Assembly (NCBI GenBank): GCA_013390945.1
Contig: JACAUC010000016.1
Span: forward strand, 1-45,567
Origin: Candidatus Chloroheliaceae bacterium
GTDB lineage: Bacteria; Chloroflexota; Chloroflexia; Chloroheliales; Chloroheliaceae
DNA length: 45,567 nt
Reading direction: 5' to 3'
How positions within the stretch are numbered: the first letter of the stretch is position 1; the number at the start of each line of letters is the position of its first letter. The notes beneath the pieces are model-generated. The model saw only the letters and a program-made list of their open reading frames with translations, was not told where the DNA came from and did no database searches. The position numbers were made by a program, and so were the translations under genes. Shown in pieces: positions 17,435 through 26,828 of this stretch.

Positions 17435-19528
17435 ATGAGCGTTTTATCGGTTTACAAGCTAAGGAAAGCTTTTAATATTTATCCGGTTTTCAAGGATATT
17501 ACTTTTCAGGTTAATGCAGGCGAGAAAGTGGCACTAGTGGGGGTCAACGGTGCTGGCAAAAGTACGTTGTTACGAATCATTGCCGGTGAGGAGAGTGCCG
17601 ATAGTGGTGAAATTGTCACTAGCCGGGGGCTAAAGGTAGCCTACCTTCCCCAAGAGGCCAGTTTCAGTGACGAAGGCGATACCACGCTTTATGCTGAAAT
17701 GATGAGCGTCTTTAGCGAGGTGCGGACGATGCAAGCCGAACTGACCGGGCTAGAAGAGAAAATGGTTCACAGTTCGGAGAGCGGTACACCCGAATGGGAT
17801 AGCCTGATGGAACGCTACGCCGAGTTAACCCATGCTTTTGAGATGGGCGGCGGTTACGATTACGAGGTGCGAATCGGGCAGGTCTTAAGTGGCCTCAACT
17901 TTGACCGCTCCGAATGGGAACGCCCGATGAAGCAGTTCAGTGGGGGGCAGAAGACTCGCGCGGCTTTAGCCCGTACCCTGCTCAAACACCCGGATTTGCT
18001 GATGCTAGACGAACCAACCAACCACCTCGATTTGAAAACGCTGGAATGGCTGGAAGAGTTCTTGCACGATTATGAGGGTAGTCTGGTGGTCATTAGCCAC
18101 GACCGCTATTTCCTTGATCGGGTGGTAACGCGAGTATTAGACTTGAGTTTTGGGCGGATGGAAGACTATCCGGGCAATTATTCCAAATATTTAATGCTGC
18201 GCGGCGAGCGTATCGAACGTATGATGCAGCAATACGAGGCCCAACAGGAGCATATCTCCAAAACCGAGGATTTTATCCGCCGTTATAAAGCCGGACAACG
18301 CTATCGGCAGGCTCGCGGACGGCAGAAGCAACTTAACCGCTTGCAACGGCTAGAACGCCCGAAGGAGAAGGATAAGCTACACCTTTCGCTCCAGACCGAT
18401 TTGCGGGGCGGACGGTTGGTATTGGCAACCGAGGATTTGGCGGTGGGCTACCGGGGGCAAGAGGGGGCAAGTATCCTCTTCAAAGCACCCAACCTAGAGA
18501 TGGAGCGTACCGAACGAGTAGCCATCATTGGGCCAAACGGCTGCGGCAAATCTACCTTTCTCAAAACGATTATGGGCGAAATGACTCCCCTCGAAGGTTT
18601 AGTGGAGCTTGGTACTAACGTTAAGGTGGCCTATTACGCTCAGGCGCACGAGGGCTTGAATTTTGGCAACACCGTTTTAGAAGAGATTCTGTGGACGCAG
18701 CCAATGACCGAAGGCGCGGCTCGCAACTTCTTGGGGCGTTTCCTCTTTAGCGGAGACGATGTCTACAAGAAGATAAGCGATTTGTCCGGCGGAGAACGTA
18801 GTCGGGTAGCCCTTGCTAAGCTGACCTTGGCTAAAGCTAATTTATTGATCTTAGACGAACCCACCAACCACCTAGATATTAACGCCCGTGAAGCCTTGGA
18901 GGATGTACTCACTGAGTACAATGGTACGTTGCTCTTTGTCTCGCACGACCGCTACTTTATTGATGTGTTGGCAACACAGGTCTGGGAGGTAGGGGAGGGT
19001 TATCTTAAAGTTTATCTGGGCAACTATACCGACTATTTGGACTGGCTTAGCCGGGCGAAATTGGCTGAAAATCAATTGCTGGGCGGAGCCGCATCGTCGG
19101 GCGGAGCCGTCTCAACGGGCGGAGCCGCATCCAACAAATCTGGAGCCGCATCCAACAAATCTAATGGTAAATCGCCGGGTGGGGCAATCTCAACGGGCGG
19201 AGCCGCATCCAACAAATCTGGAGCCGCATCCAACAAATCTAATGGTAAATCGCCGGGTGGGGCAGTATCAACGGGCGGAGCCGTCTCCAATAAATCTGAT
19301 GTTAAAGTGGCTCCTTCTAAGGATGAAAAGTATCGGCGTAAAAAGATTACCGAACTGGAAACGACGATTGCCGAACTGGAAAAACGGCTCACTTTGCTGA
19401 GTGAAGAGATGACACAAGCCACTATGAAACAGGCGGTGACTCTCATTACCCGATTGGGCCAAGAGTATCAGCAAACCACTGACAACCTTGAAAAGCTCTA
19501 CGTTGAGTGGGGTCTACTGTCAGGATAA
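17435..19528 (+). CDS. ABC-F family ATPase with repeat-expanded linker
   Basis: A 697-residue soluble protein of the ABC-F family (Uup/EttA/ribosome-protection group), whose members bind the ribosomal E site and relieve stalled translation. It has two ATPase domains. The first has Walker A GVNGAGKST (36-44), signature FSGGQKTRAAL and Walker B LDEPTNHLD. The second has GPNGCGKST, LSGGERSRVAL and LDEPTNHLD. The inter-domain linker with RYKAGQRYRQARGRQKQ is the tRNA-contacting arm. The C-terminus carries a Uup-like coiled coil (about 632-690). Between the second ATPase domain and the coiled coil lies an insert of about 75 residues made of Gly/Ala/Ser/Asn repeats, encoded by a 78-bp tandem repeat. 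There is no transmembrane domain. GGGAG lies 3 nt before the ATG. Confidence 0.93.
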   Translation: MSVLSVYKLRKAFNIYPVFKDITFQVNAGEKVALVGVNGAGKSTLLRIIAGEESADSGEIVTSRGLKVAYLPQEASFSDEGDTTLYAEMMSVFSEVRTMQAELTGLEEKMVHSSESGTPEWDSLMERYAELTHAFEMGGGYDYEVRIGQVLSGLNFDRSEWERPMKQFSGGQKTRAALARTLLKHPDLLMLDEPTNHLDLKTLEWLEEFLHDYEGSLVVISHDRYFLDRVVTRVLDLSFGRMEDYPGNYSKYLMLRGERIERMMQQYEAQQEHISKTEDFIRRYKAGQRYRQARGRQKQLNRLQRLERPKEKDKLHLSLQTDLRGGRLVLATEDLAVGYRGQEGASILFKAPNLEMERTERVAIIGPNGCGKSTFLKTIMGEMTPLEGLVELGTNVKVAYYAQAHEGLNFGNTVLEEILWTQPMTEGAARNFLGRFLFSGDDVYKKISDLSGGERSRVALAKLTLAKANLLILDEPTNHLDINAREALEDVLTEYNGTLLFVSHDRYFIDVLATQVWEVGEGYLKVYLGNYTDYLDWLSRAKLAENQLLGGAASSGGAVSTGGAASNKSGAASNKSNGKSPGGAISTGGAASNKSGAASNKSNGKSPGGAVSTGGAVSNKSDVKVAPSKDEKYRRKKITELETTIAELEKRLTLLSEEMTQATMKQAVTLITRLGQEYQQTTDNLEKLYVEWGLLSG
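19076..19300 (+). repeat. In-frame 78-bp tandem repeat inside the ABC-F gene
   Basis: The unit begins CTCAACGGGCGGAGCCGCAT at 19111 and recurs at 19189 and, partially and with changes, near 19267. The period is 78 bp, or 26 codons. Shorter GGGCGGAGCCG blocks fill the flanks. The sequence TCAACGGGCGGAGCCG reappears with one mismatch at 40505 and 40544 after an unrelated gene, so this is a dispersed repeat family rather than only local slippage. Confidence 0.9.
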
Positions 19529-19587
19529 CTAGACCTTAGAAGAGGCTTGGGCCAAATTGTGTACGTTAAATATTGGCTCTGAAAAAC

Positions 19588-19593
19588 TATAAT
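19588..19593 (+). promoter_or_regulatory. Candidate -10 box for purM
   Basis: TATAAT lies 30 bp before the purM ATG and is preceded by a poor -35. If used, the 5' leader would be only about 24 nt. That agrees with the lack of a clear Shine-Dalgarno sequence before purM. Confidence 0.4.
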
Positions 19594-19623
19594 TTTCCGC
19601 TTTTAGAATAGGCTAAAAATTAA

Positions 19624-20634
19624 ATGACAAATACCAGTTTTTCTTACAAAGATGCAGGTGTAGATGTAGAGGCGGGAGACGATGCCAGCCAGCGAGCTAG
19701 TCGCTTAGCCCGTAGCACCTATCGTCCAGAGGTGCTTGAATTGGGCGGAGTGGCCCTTTTTGATGCCCGCTTTGCCCGCTACCGCGAACCGCTCCTGATT
19801 GGCGGCAGCGATGGAGTGGGAACCAAGTTGAAAATCGCTTTTGCGACCGGACGGCATAACACAGTTGGCATAGATCTAGTGGCGATGAGCGTGAATGACC
19901 TGATTCGGCGAGGTGGTGAACCACTAGTCTTCCTGCCCTACTTTGCTACTTCCAAACTTGATCCCACTATCGCCGAAGAGGTGGCGGAAGGGATTGCGGA
20001 GGGTTGCCGCCAAGCCAATTGCTCCATTATTGGCGGTGAAACCGCCGAAATGCCCGATTTTTACCAAGTGGGCGAATATGACCTCGCTGGAACTGCACTG
20101 GGTGTAGTGGAAAAGAGCCGGGTCATTACAGGCGAAAAGATTGAGGCTGGGAGTATCGTGTTGGGTTTGGCAAGCAGTGGTTTGCATAGCAACGGCTATT
20201 CGTTGGCTCGCAAAGTTTTGCTGATCCGTTTTGCCCTAGAAGCCCACCTGCCCGAATTAGGAGGCCGGAGTTTGGCCGATGCCTTGCTAGAACCTACCCG
20301 CATCTATGTAAAATCAATTTTAAGTGCCTTAGAAGCGGAGGCTCCTTTGCAAGGTTTGGCCCATATTACTGGTGGCGGACTCTACCGCAAGTTGGGCAAG
20401 ATTATTCCCCCCGATCTACATGTCGAATACGAGCCGCGAGCGTGGGAACGACCGCCTATTTTTGATTTAATCCAGCATAGCGGTCAGGTCTCCGAGGAAG
20501 AGATGTTCAATACTTTTAACTTGGGTATTGGTTTTGCGGTCGTTGTTCCAGCTTCAGAAGCCGAAGCAGTGAAGCAGCTTTTTGAAGAAAGAGGCGAAAA
20601 GGTCTTTATCATAGGAAGCATCCAGCCAAATTAA
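19624..20634 (+). CDS. purM: Phosphoribosylformylglycinamidine cyclo-ligase (AIR synthase)
   Basis: A 336-residue enzyme that closes the imidazole ring of 5-aminoimidazole ribonucleotide using ATP, the fifth step of purine synthesis. Recognisable PurM features are the N-terminal YKDAGVDVEAGD, the ATP-binding GGSDGVGTKLKIA, the VAMSVNDLI segment, IIGGETAEMPDFY, and the C-terminal HITGGGLYRKLGKI and NLGIGFAVV. The length is standard. No other pur genes flank it; the neighbours are ABC-F and YggT, so it is isolated from the pathway. It lacks a clear ribosome-binding site. Confidence 0.96.
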   Translation: MTNTSFSYKDAGVDVEAGDDASQRASRLARSTYRPEVLELGGVALFDARFARYREPLLIGGSDGVGTKLKIAFATGRHNTVGIDLVAMSVNDLIRRGGEPLVFLPYFATSKLDPTIAEEVAEGIAEGCRQANCSIIGGETAEMPDFYQVGEYDLAGTALGVVEKSRVITGEKIEAGSIVLGLASSGLHSNGYSLARKVLLIRFALEAHLPELGGRSLADALLEPTRIYVKSILSALEAEAPLQGLAHITGGGLYRKLGKIIPPDLHVEYEPRAWERPPIFDLIQHSGQVSEEEMFNTFNLGIGFAVVVPASEAEAVKQLFEERGEKVFIIGSIQPN

Positions 20635-20650
20635 CTTCTTCTTATCACAT

Positions 20651-20679
20651 TTTAAAAGGACAGGGTTAACCCTGTCCTT
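20651..20679 (-). terminator. Terminator between purM and the YggT gene
   Basis: A 24-bp perfect palindrome at 20656-20679 (stem AAGGACAGGGTT) is followed on the minus strand by TTTT. It therefore terminates the YggT transcript and may also serve as a 3' hairpin for purM from the other side. Confidence 0.8.
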
Positions 20680-20745
20680 GGTGTGGAAAAGCCCAGTCTT
20701 AAAATACTCTACATGAATCGCTGGGTTTATCTTCCCTTACTTCTC

Positions 20746-21336
20746 TTATGAACGGCGGTGAGTGGACGAGAAGGTCTGGCGACTGCTAGGGTGTGGTCTG
20801 AAAACCGCGTCGAGCAGGCTAACTAGACCCCAAGAAAGCAGGGCGTAGATGACCATTGCTATCAGGGCTGATATTTCAAAAATGCTGTTGTTGTTAAGGT
20901 TGTAATTGCTGAAAATGCCTTTAAAGGCTATCACAAATGGGGAGGAAAGCGCGTAGATAAAGCTAACCAGCCCATTATTGGGGTCTGCTCCCAGCAAGTT
21001 AAAACTGAAACGTAGCAGTAAAAGCACCTCTAACGCTCCTACCAGAAAATAAATAATCTGAGTCGTCCGGTCGAGTATATTCAAGCGTCGAGTGTAAGAA
21101 TCATCAAACACCTGTTCTTCGCGCTCTACCACATTGCCAGACTCATCCGTATAGGTTTTCTTAACCTTATCCACGCTGGCATCACCATAATTAGCATAAG
21201 TGGAACGTGCCTCCACTGCCGCGGCGGGGTTCGGGTTCGGGTAAGAGGGTGGTAACGGTATTCCGTTCTGACCTGCTTGAACCGCTTCTCGTTCTGACCG
21301 TACCCGCCTGTTTACTGGATCGATTGAATTGTCCAT
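20746..21336 (-). CDS. YggT-family membrane protein
   Basis: A 196-residue protein. The first 100 residues are hydrophilic and charged. Then come two to three hydrophobic helices (about 105-130, 140-155 and 165-190) in the arrangement of YggT-family proteins, a small membrane family linked to division and osmotic or envelope functions in other bacteria. The chosen ATG (21336) has AAAGGAGA about 9 nt upstream. An in-frame ATG at 21378 would add 14 residues but has no Shine-Dalgarno sequence. The gene is monocistronic with its own terminator. Precise function is unknown. Confidence 0.85.
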   Translation of the reverse strand: MDNSIDPVNRRVRSEREAVQAGQNGIPLPPSYPNPNPAAAVEARSTYANYGDASVDKVKKTYTDESGNVVEREEQVFDDSYTRRLNILDRTTQIIYFLVGALEVLLLLRFSFNLLGADPNNGLVSFIYALSSPFVIAFKGIFSNYNLNNNSIFEISALIAMVIYALLSWGLVSLLDAVFRPHPSSRQTFSSTHRRS

Positions 21337-21522
21337 AAATACAATTCTCCTTTCTATATCCATTTTATAATACTGCATAAAATGTGCCAGTAATTTTTCA
21401 ATAAAAATGATGTATTAAAAAACGTTCTGATTTAAAGTAAGTATTTTCTTAAAAATCAAAACTAGCGGTCTCTTGGAGTGGTTCTCGCCTTTCTAACCAA
21501 AGGTGCAATAGAATCAATGGTC

Positions 21523-21531
21523 TGTTATAAT
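21523..21531 (+). promoter_or_regulatory. Extended -10 promoter for the C39-like protease gene
   Basis: TGTTATAAT at 21523-21531 matches the extended -10 consensus, the same nonamer as before the ABC-F gene. The predicted start is near 21538, giving a leader of about 54 nt. Confidence 0.55.
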
Positions 21532-21591
21532 CTCTGTTACCTTAAACCGAATTTGATTGACCGTACTGGTTGAAAATGAATATAGGTAGAT

Positions 21592-22338
21592 ATGTCTTAT
21601 CGCTCGCGTGGCTCCGCAGGTGAGCCAAAAAGCTTCTTTGGTGGCACTTTGAATTGGTTGACTTTGTTTACTTTTGCCATGCTGGTGGGCTTGGCCGTCT
21701 TTGCGCTGCTTTCCGGTAGTCGTCAGCCTCCCTTTGTTCTGGATAGCAGCAATCTTGGCGGGGGAATCAATGCTCAGATAATTGGCTCGACTAATCCAGT
21801 GACCGGGGTAAGTCTCACCTTTCCCGCAATTTCACAACGCGACAAACGCCAGTATAGTAGCGAGGCGGAATGGAAGGAGTGGAGTCCTAGTGCCTGCGCT
21901 CCAGCAGTGATGGTTTCGGTTCTCAATGGCTATGGCAAGCAGGTAAAGATTAGTGAAGTACTCGGCCTGATGCGCGATCAGGGTGCTATCAGTACTAGTC
22001 AAGGGCTTTTTAAGTATGGCGTTTTTAGTTCGATTGCCAGTAAGTATGGGTTGCGAACCGACTATAGCGAAAGCAAAGACCTTAACCGCCACTTCGATAG
22101 TGTAATAGCTGCGGTGCAGAAGGGCTCCCCGGTGATTATGAACATTCAAGATGCCACTTACTTTCCCAACGGTCATTTCATTGTGGCGGTTCGGGTTAAC
22201 CTCAATGAGACGGTCTCGGTAATTAACCCCGACCCGGAACGTGGGAAGTCGGTTGCTCTAGAATGGCCCACCGCTACCCTGAAGACTTACTTTAGCCGCT
22301 CCTTACGAAGTGCCATTTTCTCTTCTGGTCAAAGCTGA
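21592..22338 (+). CDS. Membrane-anchored C39-like cysteine peptidase
   Basis: A 248-residue protein with one N-terminal TM helix (about 21-41) followed by an extracytoplasmic papain-like domain of the C39-like type. The likely catalytic Cys102 sits in SACAPAVMVSVLNGYG, the His195 in NGHFIVAV and the third residue in INPDPERG (Asp214). The N-terminal block WSPSACAPA and the GSPVIMNI segment match C39-like peptidases found in Chloroflexota and Firmicutes. No transporter domain is fused or adjacent, so it is unlikely to be a bacteriocin-processing exporter. Its substrate is unknown. The gene ends at a strong terminator just before gyrA. Confidence 0.85.
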   Translation: MSYRSRGSAGEPKSFFGGTLNWLTLFTFAMLVGLAVFALLSGSRQPPFVLDSSNLGGGINAQIIGSTNPVTGVSLTFPAISQRDKRQYSSEAEWKEWSPSACAPAVMVSVLNGYGKQVKISEVLGLMRDQGAISTSQGLFKYGVFSSIASKYGLRTDYSESKDLNRHFDSVIAAVQKGSPVIMNIQDATYFPNGHFIVAVRVNLNETVSVINPDPERGKSVALEWPTATLKTYFSRSLRSAIFSSGQS

Positions 22339-22371
22339 AAAATAGAACAAAATCAGCTTAACAGAAAAAAC

Positions 22372-22401
22372 TTAGGGCTTTGCAAAGCCCTAAATTTTTT
22401 C
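22372..22401 (+). terminator. Intrinsic terminator before gyrA
   Basis: A 22-bp palindrome TTAGGGCTTTG/CAAAGCCCTAA (22372-22393) is followed by a run of T. It ends the protease transcript some 20 bp before the gyrA promoter. Confidence 0.92.
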
Positions 22402-22418
22402 TCTACAAAGTTCTATTT

Positions 22419-22447
22419 TTGACCCCATCTGGCAAAAATGGTATAAT
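22419..22447 (+). promoter_or_regulatory. gyrA promoter
   Basis: TTGACC (22419-22424), 17-nt spacer, TATAAT (22442-22447). Transcription should start near 22454, about 40 nt before the gyrA ATG. The promoter directly follows the upstream terminator. Confidence 0.88.
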
Positions 22448-22492
22448 ATCTAAGCGAATTTATAGTCTCTAAACAAGGGAGTACCATACACC

Positions 22493-25069
22493 ATGGAAAT
22501 CGGCAATATACGGGCCGTAGATATTGACCAGGAGATGCGTAGTGCCTACCTGGATTATGCGATGAGCGTTATTGTCCAACGCGCTTTACCCGATGTACGC
22601 GATGGCCTTAAACCAGTACATCGCCGCATCCTTTTTGCAATGCATGAAAGCGGGTATCGCTTCAATGGACCCTATCGCAAGAGCGCCCGTATTGTCGGTG
22701 ATGTGATGGGTAAATATCACCCACATGGCGATGCAGCCATCTATGATGCGATGGTGCGTATGGCGCAGGATTTTTCAATGCGCTATATGCTGATTGATGG
22801 GCAAGGTAACTTTGGCAGTATTGACGATGACCCACCCGCGGCGCAACGCTATACCGAAGCACGTATGGCTCAACTGGCCGATGAGTTGCTCCAAGATATT
22901 GATAAAAATACCGTAGAATTTATACCCAACTACGACGGTAAGGATCAGGAACCGACTGTACTACCAGCTAAGTTGCCCAATCTGCTGCTAAACGGCTCAC
23001 AGGGTATTGCGGTTGGTATGGCTACCAACATTCCACCCCACAACCTAGTGGAACTATGTGACACCATCACTTATCTGATTGAAAACCCAAACGCCACCAT
23101 TGAAGAACTGGCTGAACGGTTGCCCGGCCCCGATTTTCCCACTGGCGGTATAATCTTAGGCCGTACCGGGATTCATGAGGCTTATACTACGGGCAAAGGC
23201 CGGATTATAGTTCGGGCCAAGTACCATATGGAGGAGAATAAAGGCCGCTATAGTATTATAGTGACCGAACTTCCCTATATGGTCAGTAAAAAGACTTTGC
23301 AAGAGCGTATTGCCGAACTGGTTAAAGACGGCAAAGTTGACGGTATCAGTGATATGAATGACGAGAGTGACCGCAATGGTATCCGACTCGTTGTTGATCT
23401 GAAACGCGACGCTCAGCCTAAGAAGGTGATGAACCAGCTTTTCAAGTATACCCAGCTTCAAACTAGTTTCGGTTGTAATATGTTGGCCCTGATTGATAAC
23501 GGCAAAGTACCCCGCGTCCTTTCACTCAAGCGGATGTTGCAATTCCATATTGACTGGCGACAGGAAGTTATTACCCGACGTACTCAGTTTGACCTAGAAA
23601 AAGCTCGCGCTCGCGCTCATGTCTTGGACGGCTTGCTCAAGGCTATCGGTATGATTGACGAAGTAATTAAGACCATCCGCCAATCCAAGAACCGGGATGC
23701 GGCCAAAGCCGGGTTGATGGTTGCGCCTTTTGAATTTACCGAGGTGCAGAGCCAAGCTATTCTCGATATGCAGTTGGGTCGCCTTGCTGCCCTAGAACGT
23801 CAGAAGATTGAGGATGAGCTTCGAGATTTGATGAAGCAAATCACCAGTTTGCAGGATTTGTTAGACCATACTAAAAAGATCTTGACTTTGATTAAGAATG
23901 ATCTGAAGCAAATTAAAGAAAAATACGGCGATCAGCGTCGCACCCTGATTTTGGAAGAAGCCGATGGTGATCTTTCGGCAGAGGATTTGATCCCGGATGA
24001 GACCATTTTGGTCACTATCACTAACAAGGGCTATATTAAACGCTTGCCCCACGATACCTATAAGACCCAACGGCGCGGTGGTAAGGGCATTAATGGCATG
24101 ACTACCCGTGAAGAAGATTTTGTCAAGCATACCATTATTTGTACTACGATGGATAGTTTGCTCTTCTTTACCAATAAGGGTCGGGTCTTCCAGTTGAAGG
24201 CCCACGAAGTACCCGATGCTGGGCGTACCGCCAAGGGTTTACCGCTCATCAACCTGATCTCCATAGATCAAAATGAACAGATTACTAGCGTCTTGCCCAT
24301 CACCAGCTTTATCAAGTCCAAATATTTGGTAATGGCGACTCGTCAAGGCAAGATTAAACGTAGCCAATTGAGCGAATTTGGCTCGGTGCGAGCTAATGGC
24401 TTGATTGCAATTCGTTTGGAAGAAAAAGACGAGCTTAGCTTTGTTTGGGAATCGCCTGGTAAGCACGAAGTAATAATGACTACTGCTGAAGGTAAGGCCA
24501 TTCGCTTTAGCGAAGAGGATGTGCGCCCAATGGGTCGCGATGCCATCGGGGTCAACGCAATTAAGTTGGTTAACGAAGGTGACAAGGTAGTTGGAATGGA
24601 CGTGGTAGACCCGGCAGTAAAGGATGCCGATGTCCTTATTATCACCTCAAAGGGTTTGGGCAAGCGCACACCACTGGATGAGTTTCCCCTGCACGGACGC
24701 TATGGTCAGGGCGTGATCGCTATGAAGCTTGGCGCGAAAACCGGTCAAATCATTTCTACGCGGGTGGTACAGGAGAGCGACGAGGTTATGATAGTCACTA
24801 TCAGTGGAATGGTAACTCGGATCTTGGCCCGTGATATTTCACGTCAAGGTCGCTCCGCTCAGGGCGTAATGGTGATGACTTTCAAAGAGGGCAAGAGCGA
24901 TGCCATTGCCTCCGTCGCGCTTATCACAGAGGCCAAGGTTGCCCGTAAACCAGAGGTTAATATGAGTGGCAACGGTAATCATAAGCCTAATGGTCATACC
25001 CAGCTTTCGCTGGATGGCCTAGAAGCAGAGGTCAAACCTTCGGCGGAAGATGATTCCAGCGCAAAATAG
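22493..25069 (+). CDS. gyrA: DNA gyrase subunit A
   Basis: The 858-residue breakage-reunion subunit of DNA gyrase. The N-terminal winged-helix domain has the catalytic Tyr120 in [10 protein letters not shown]. The quinolone-determining region reads [15 protein letters not shown]. The C-terminal beta-pinwheel carries a GyrA box QRRGGKGI (after DTYKT), which identifies gyrase rather than topoisomerase IV. Ala81 replaces the Ser usual at E. coli position 83, while the downstream acidic Asp85 (E. coli 87) is kept. The C-terminal tail is acidic and Asn/Gly-rich. gyrB is not adjacent. The gene has its own promoter and terminator. Confidence 0.97.
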   Translation: MEIGNIRAVDIDQEMRSAYLDYAMSVIVQRALPDVRDGLKPVHRRILFAMHESGYRFNGPYRKSARIVGDVMGKYHPHGDAAIYDAMVRMAQDFSMRYMLIDGQGNFGSIDDDPPAAQRYTEARMAQLADELLQDIDKNTVEFIPNYDGKDQEPTVLPAKLPNLLLNGSQGIAVGMATNIPPHNLVELCDTITYLIENPNATIEELAERLPGPDFPTGGIILGRTGIHEAYTTGKGRIIVRAKYHMEENKGRYSIIVTELPYMVSKKTLQERIAELVKDGKVDGISDMNDESDRNGIRLVVDLKRDAQPKKVMNQLFKYTQLQTSFGCNMLALIDNGKVPRVLSLKRMLQFHIDWRQEVITRRTQFDLEKARARAHVLDGLLKAIGMIDEVIKTIRQSKNRDAAKAGLMVAPFEFTEVQSQAILDMQLGRLAALERQKIEDELRDLMKQITSLQDLLDHTKKILTLIKNDLKQIKEKYGDQRRTLILEEADGDLSAEDLIPDETILVTITNKGYIKRLPHDTYKTQRRGGKGINGMTTREEDFVKHTIICTTMDSLLFFTNKGRVFQLKAHEVPDAGRTAKGLPLINLISIDQNEQITSVLPITSFIKSKYLVMATRQGKIKRSQLSEFGSVRANGLIAIRLEEKDELSFVWESPGKHEVIMTTAEGKAIRFSEEDVRPMGRDAIGVNAIKLVNEGDKVVGMDVVDPAVKDADVLIITSKGLGKRTPLDEFPLHGRYGQGVIAMKLGAKTGQIISTRVVQESDEVMIVTISGMVTRILARDISRQGRSAQGVMVMTFKEGKSDAIASVALITEAKVARKPEVNMSGNGNHKPNGHTQLSLDGLEAEVKPSAEDDSSAK

Positions 25070-25091
25070 AGGCTGGGCTTAGCGAAATGGT

Positions 25092-25131
25092 GGGCGAATC
25101 TCTCGCATTTTGAGGGATTCGCCATTTTTTA
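25092..25131 (+). terminator. gyrA terminator
   Basis: GGCGAATC (25093-25100) pairs with GATTCGCC (25116-25123). The stem extends inward by TCTC/GAGG and is followed by six T. Confidence 0.9.
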
Positions 25132-25163
25132 ATAAAAATGATATTTAAAACCACCAAAAAGAA

Positions 25164-25192
25164 TTGACAAATCCGATAGAACGGTTTATATT
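25164..25192 (+). promoter_or_regulatory. SigA-type promoter for the zinc-ribbon operon
   Basis: TTGACA (25164-25169), 17-nt spacer, TATATT (25187-25192). It lies 132 bp before the first codon at 25324, implying a leader of about 125 nt. Confidence 0.85.
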
Positions 25193-25323
25193 AGAAAGCA
25201 TGAACAAGTGAATGAAGTACTTGTAACCAATTTGCTCGATTTACCAAAGCGGTCAGATCAGTAAGCGTAGTCAATTGAAGCTTCTAACGGGGTTAGATAA
25301 CTTGTAATGACTACAAAGAGAGA

Positions 25324-26340
25324 GTGACAGCTATTAGAAACTATAATAACCTTAGCCTGCAGGAACGTGAAGAACTAGAGTTAGAACCAATACTCTTACC
25401 ACGTACCTTGCGTCAACAGACCTGTTTACGTTGTGGGAACCATTTTCCGGGCGGCTTAAAACGTTGTACCGCCTGTGGATTGGAAGTAAAACAGGCTTAC
25501 CTAGAACCGGAAAGTGCTTTACCTTGGCGCGGCTATGAACGGGGTGTAATTGAATGTTCAAGCTGTGGTTTTGAAACGTCCGACCGTCGGGCACGTCGAA
25601 ACCTGATCCAGAAGTGCAGCCAATGTAGTAAAGTGGTTTATATACCTTCCGGGCTTTACAGTAAACACCTATACGAACCAAGACCGGTTTCGCGTTTACC
25701 CGTTCCTATCTATTTCCTGCTTGATCTTATTGGGGCTGGTTTAACCCGTTTTTCACGCAGTAAAGCGCGGGTACCCATGGCCGGGGTCTTAGTGATGTTG
25801 GGATTAGGTTTGGTGATAGGCTCTTTTGCCTATAAGCAACAAACCACTAAAGCTATCGAGGTTGATCCGCCAGTCAAAACCTACTATAACAAAGTAGTGG
25901 CGATCCGAAGCAAGGTGACTAATGCCTTGACCGATTTCCAAAATGATTCGGGTGGTATGCCGCTTCAAACCGAGTATGATGACCGACGTAATCCCGCCAA
26001 ACGAAACCGCTTTATCCTAGCGGGTAATCGGGTGCTGGGTATCTTGGAACAGTCCATTACTCAGGTGCGAAGCCTCGGTGAAGTCCCGGTTGGAGCCGAA
26101 ACTTACCAAGAAACTTTCCTCGCGATGCTCTGCGCTCAGCAACGTTTCTATGCTCAACTCAAAGATAGCATTGAGCAAAATAGCACCGGAGCCTATCGTA
26201 GCGATAAAGAATGGCGTAGCCTTTGGGATACGGCTTTCCAAACAAAAGAGGAAGTGCGAACTGCCCTGCGAGAGGAGATGGCTGCACTAAACGCCCTGCA
26301 AAATTTGGCCCTACGTCCTACCAAAGATCCAAAACTTTAA
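25324..26340 (+). CDS. Membrane protein with two cytoplasmic zinc ribbons, function unknown
   Basis: A 338-residue protein that I do not recognise. The N-terminal part has two CxxC...CxxC zinc ribbons: Cys34/37/48/51 and Cys78/81/98/101. A single TM segment follows at about 150-170, then a helical, charged extracytoplasmic domain (about 180-338) with no cysteines. The layout suggests a scaffold or sensor linking a cytoplasmic partner to the envelope. The start is GTG next to a GA-rich Shine-Dalgarno-like stretch; an ATG at 25307 runs into a stop after six codons and is excluded. The small secreted-type protein follows within 16 bp, so the two probably form an operon from the promoter at 25164-25192. 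Confidence 0.8.
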   Translation: MTAIRNYNNLSLQEREELELEPILLPRTLRQQTCLRCGNHFPGGLKRCTACGLEVKQAYLEPESALPWRGYERGVIECSSCGFETSDRRARRNLIQKCSQCSKVVYIPSGLYSKHLYEPRPVSRLPVPIYFLLDLIGAGLTRFSRSKARVPMAGVLVMLGLGLVIGSFAYKQQTTKAIEVDPPVKTYYNKVVAIRSKVTNALTDFQNDSGGMPLQTEYDDRRNPAKRNRFILAGNRVLGILEQSITQVRSLGEVPVGAETYQETFLAMLCAQQRFYAQLKDSIEQNSTGAYRSDKEWRSLWDTAFQTKEEVRTALREEMAALNALQNLALRPTKDPKL

Positions 26341-26355
26341 GCGAGGTTTTTGGTA

Positions 26356-26736
26356 ATGACTTTCAGGTTTTCCACCGCATTAATCTTGCTAATTGTGACT
26401 AGCCTCCTGTTTGTTGGTAATGCCAACGCTAAAGAAGATGAAGCCGGGCTACAGGCCCGGCACTCTTATCTTTCTCAAACCTACCGAATAGACTATTCAG
26501 TGGTCTTTACTACTCCCCCCCAACTTGCAACGCCACCCTCTGTTACCCCAGTTCCGCCAACTGCTACTTCGCTACCCTCACCCACTCCAGTTTCACCTAG
26601 CCCTAAGCCTGTTGCTGGTGAATCTGCGTCTCGCCCGAATAGTTCTATTTTCTTAGTCTTCGTGGTGATAATTTTTGGTGGAATCGTTTTGGCAACTGTG
26701 GTTTCTACCCTAAAAATTGGTCGTCGCCGTCGCTAA
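26356..26736 (+). CDS. Small exported membrane-anchored protein with Pro-rich linker
   Basis: A 126-residue protein with an N-terminal signal peptide ending about VGNANA. A short mature segment follows, then a Pro/Thr/Ser-rich linker (about 50-90), one TM helix (about 97-118) and a basic tail RRRR. It is thus a signal-peptide, linker and C-terminal anchor protein. A TTG two codons upstream (26350) is also possible. It is probably co-transcribed with the zinc-ribbon protein, and its extracytoplasmic part could contact that protein. No family was recognised. Confidence 0.7.
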   Translation: MTFRFSTALILLIVTSLLFVGNANAKEDEAGLQARHSYLSQTYRIDYSVVFTTPPQLATPPSVTPVPPTATSLPSPTPVSPSPKPVAGESASRPNSSIFLVFVVIIFGGIVLATVVSTLKIGRRRR

Positions 26737-26828
26737 TCATTTATTAGCTTTTGGTTTACGCTTTAGTTTTGGCTCAAACCAAATAAGAACAATTCTTGTT
26801 AAGAGAGCATTATTATTTAGGAAATATT

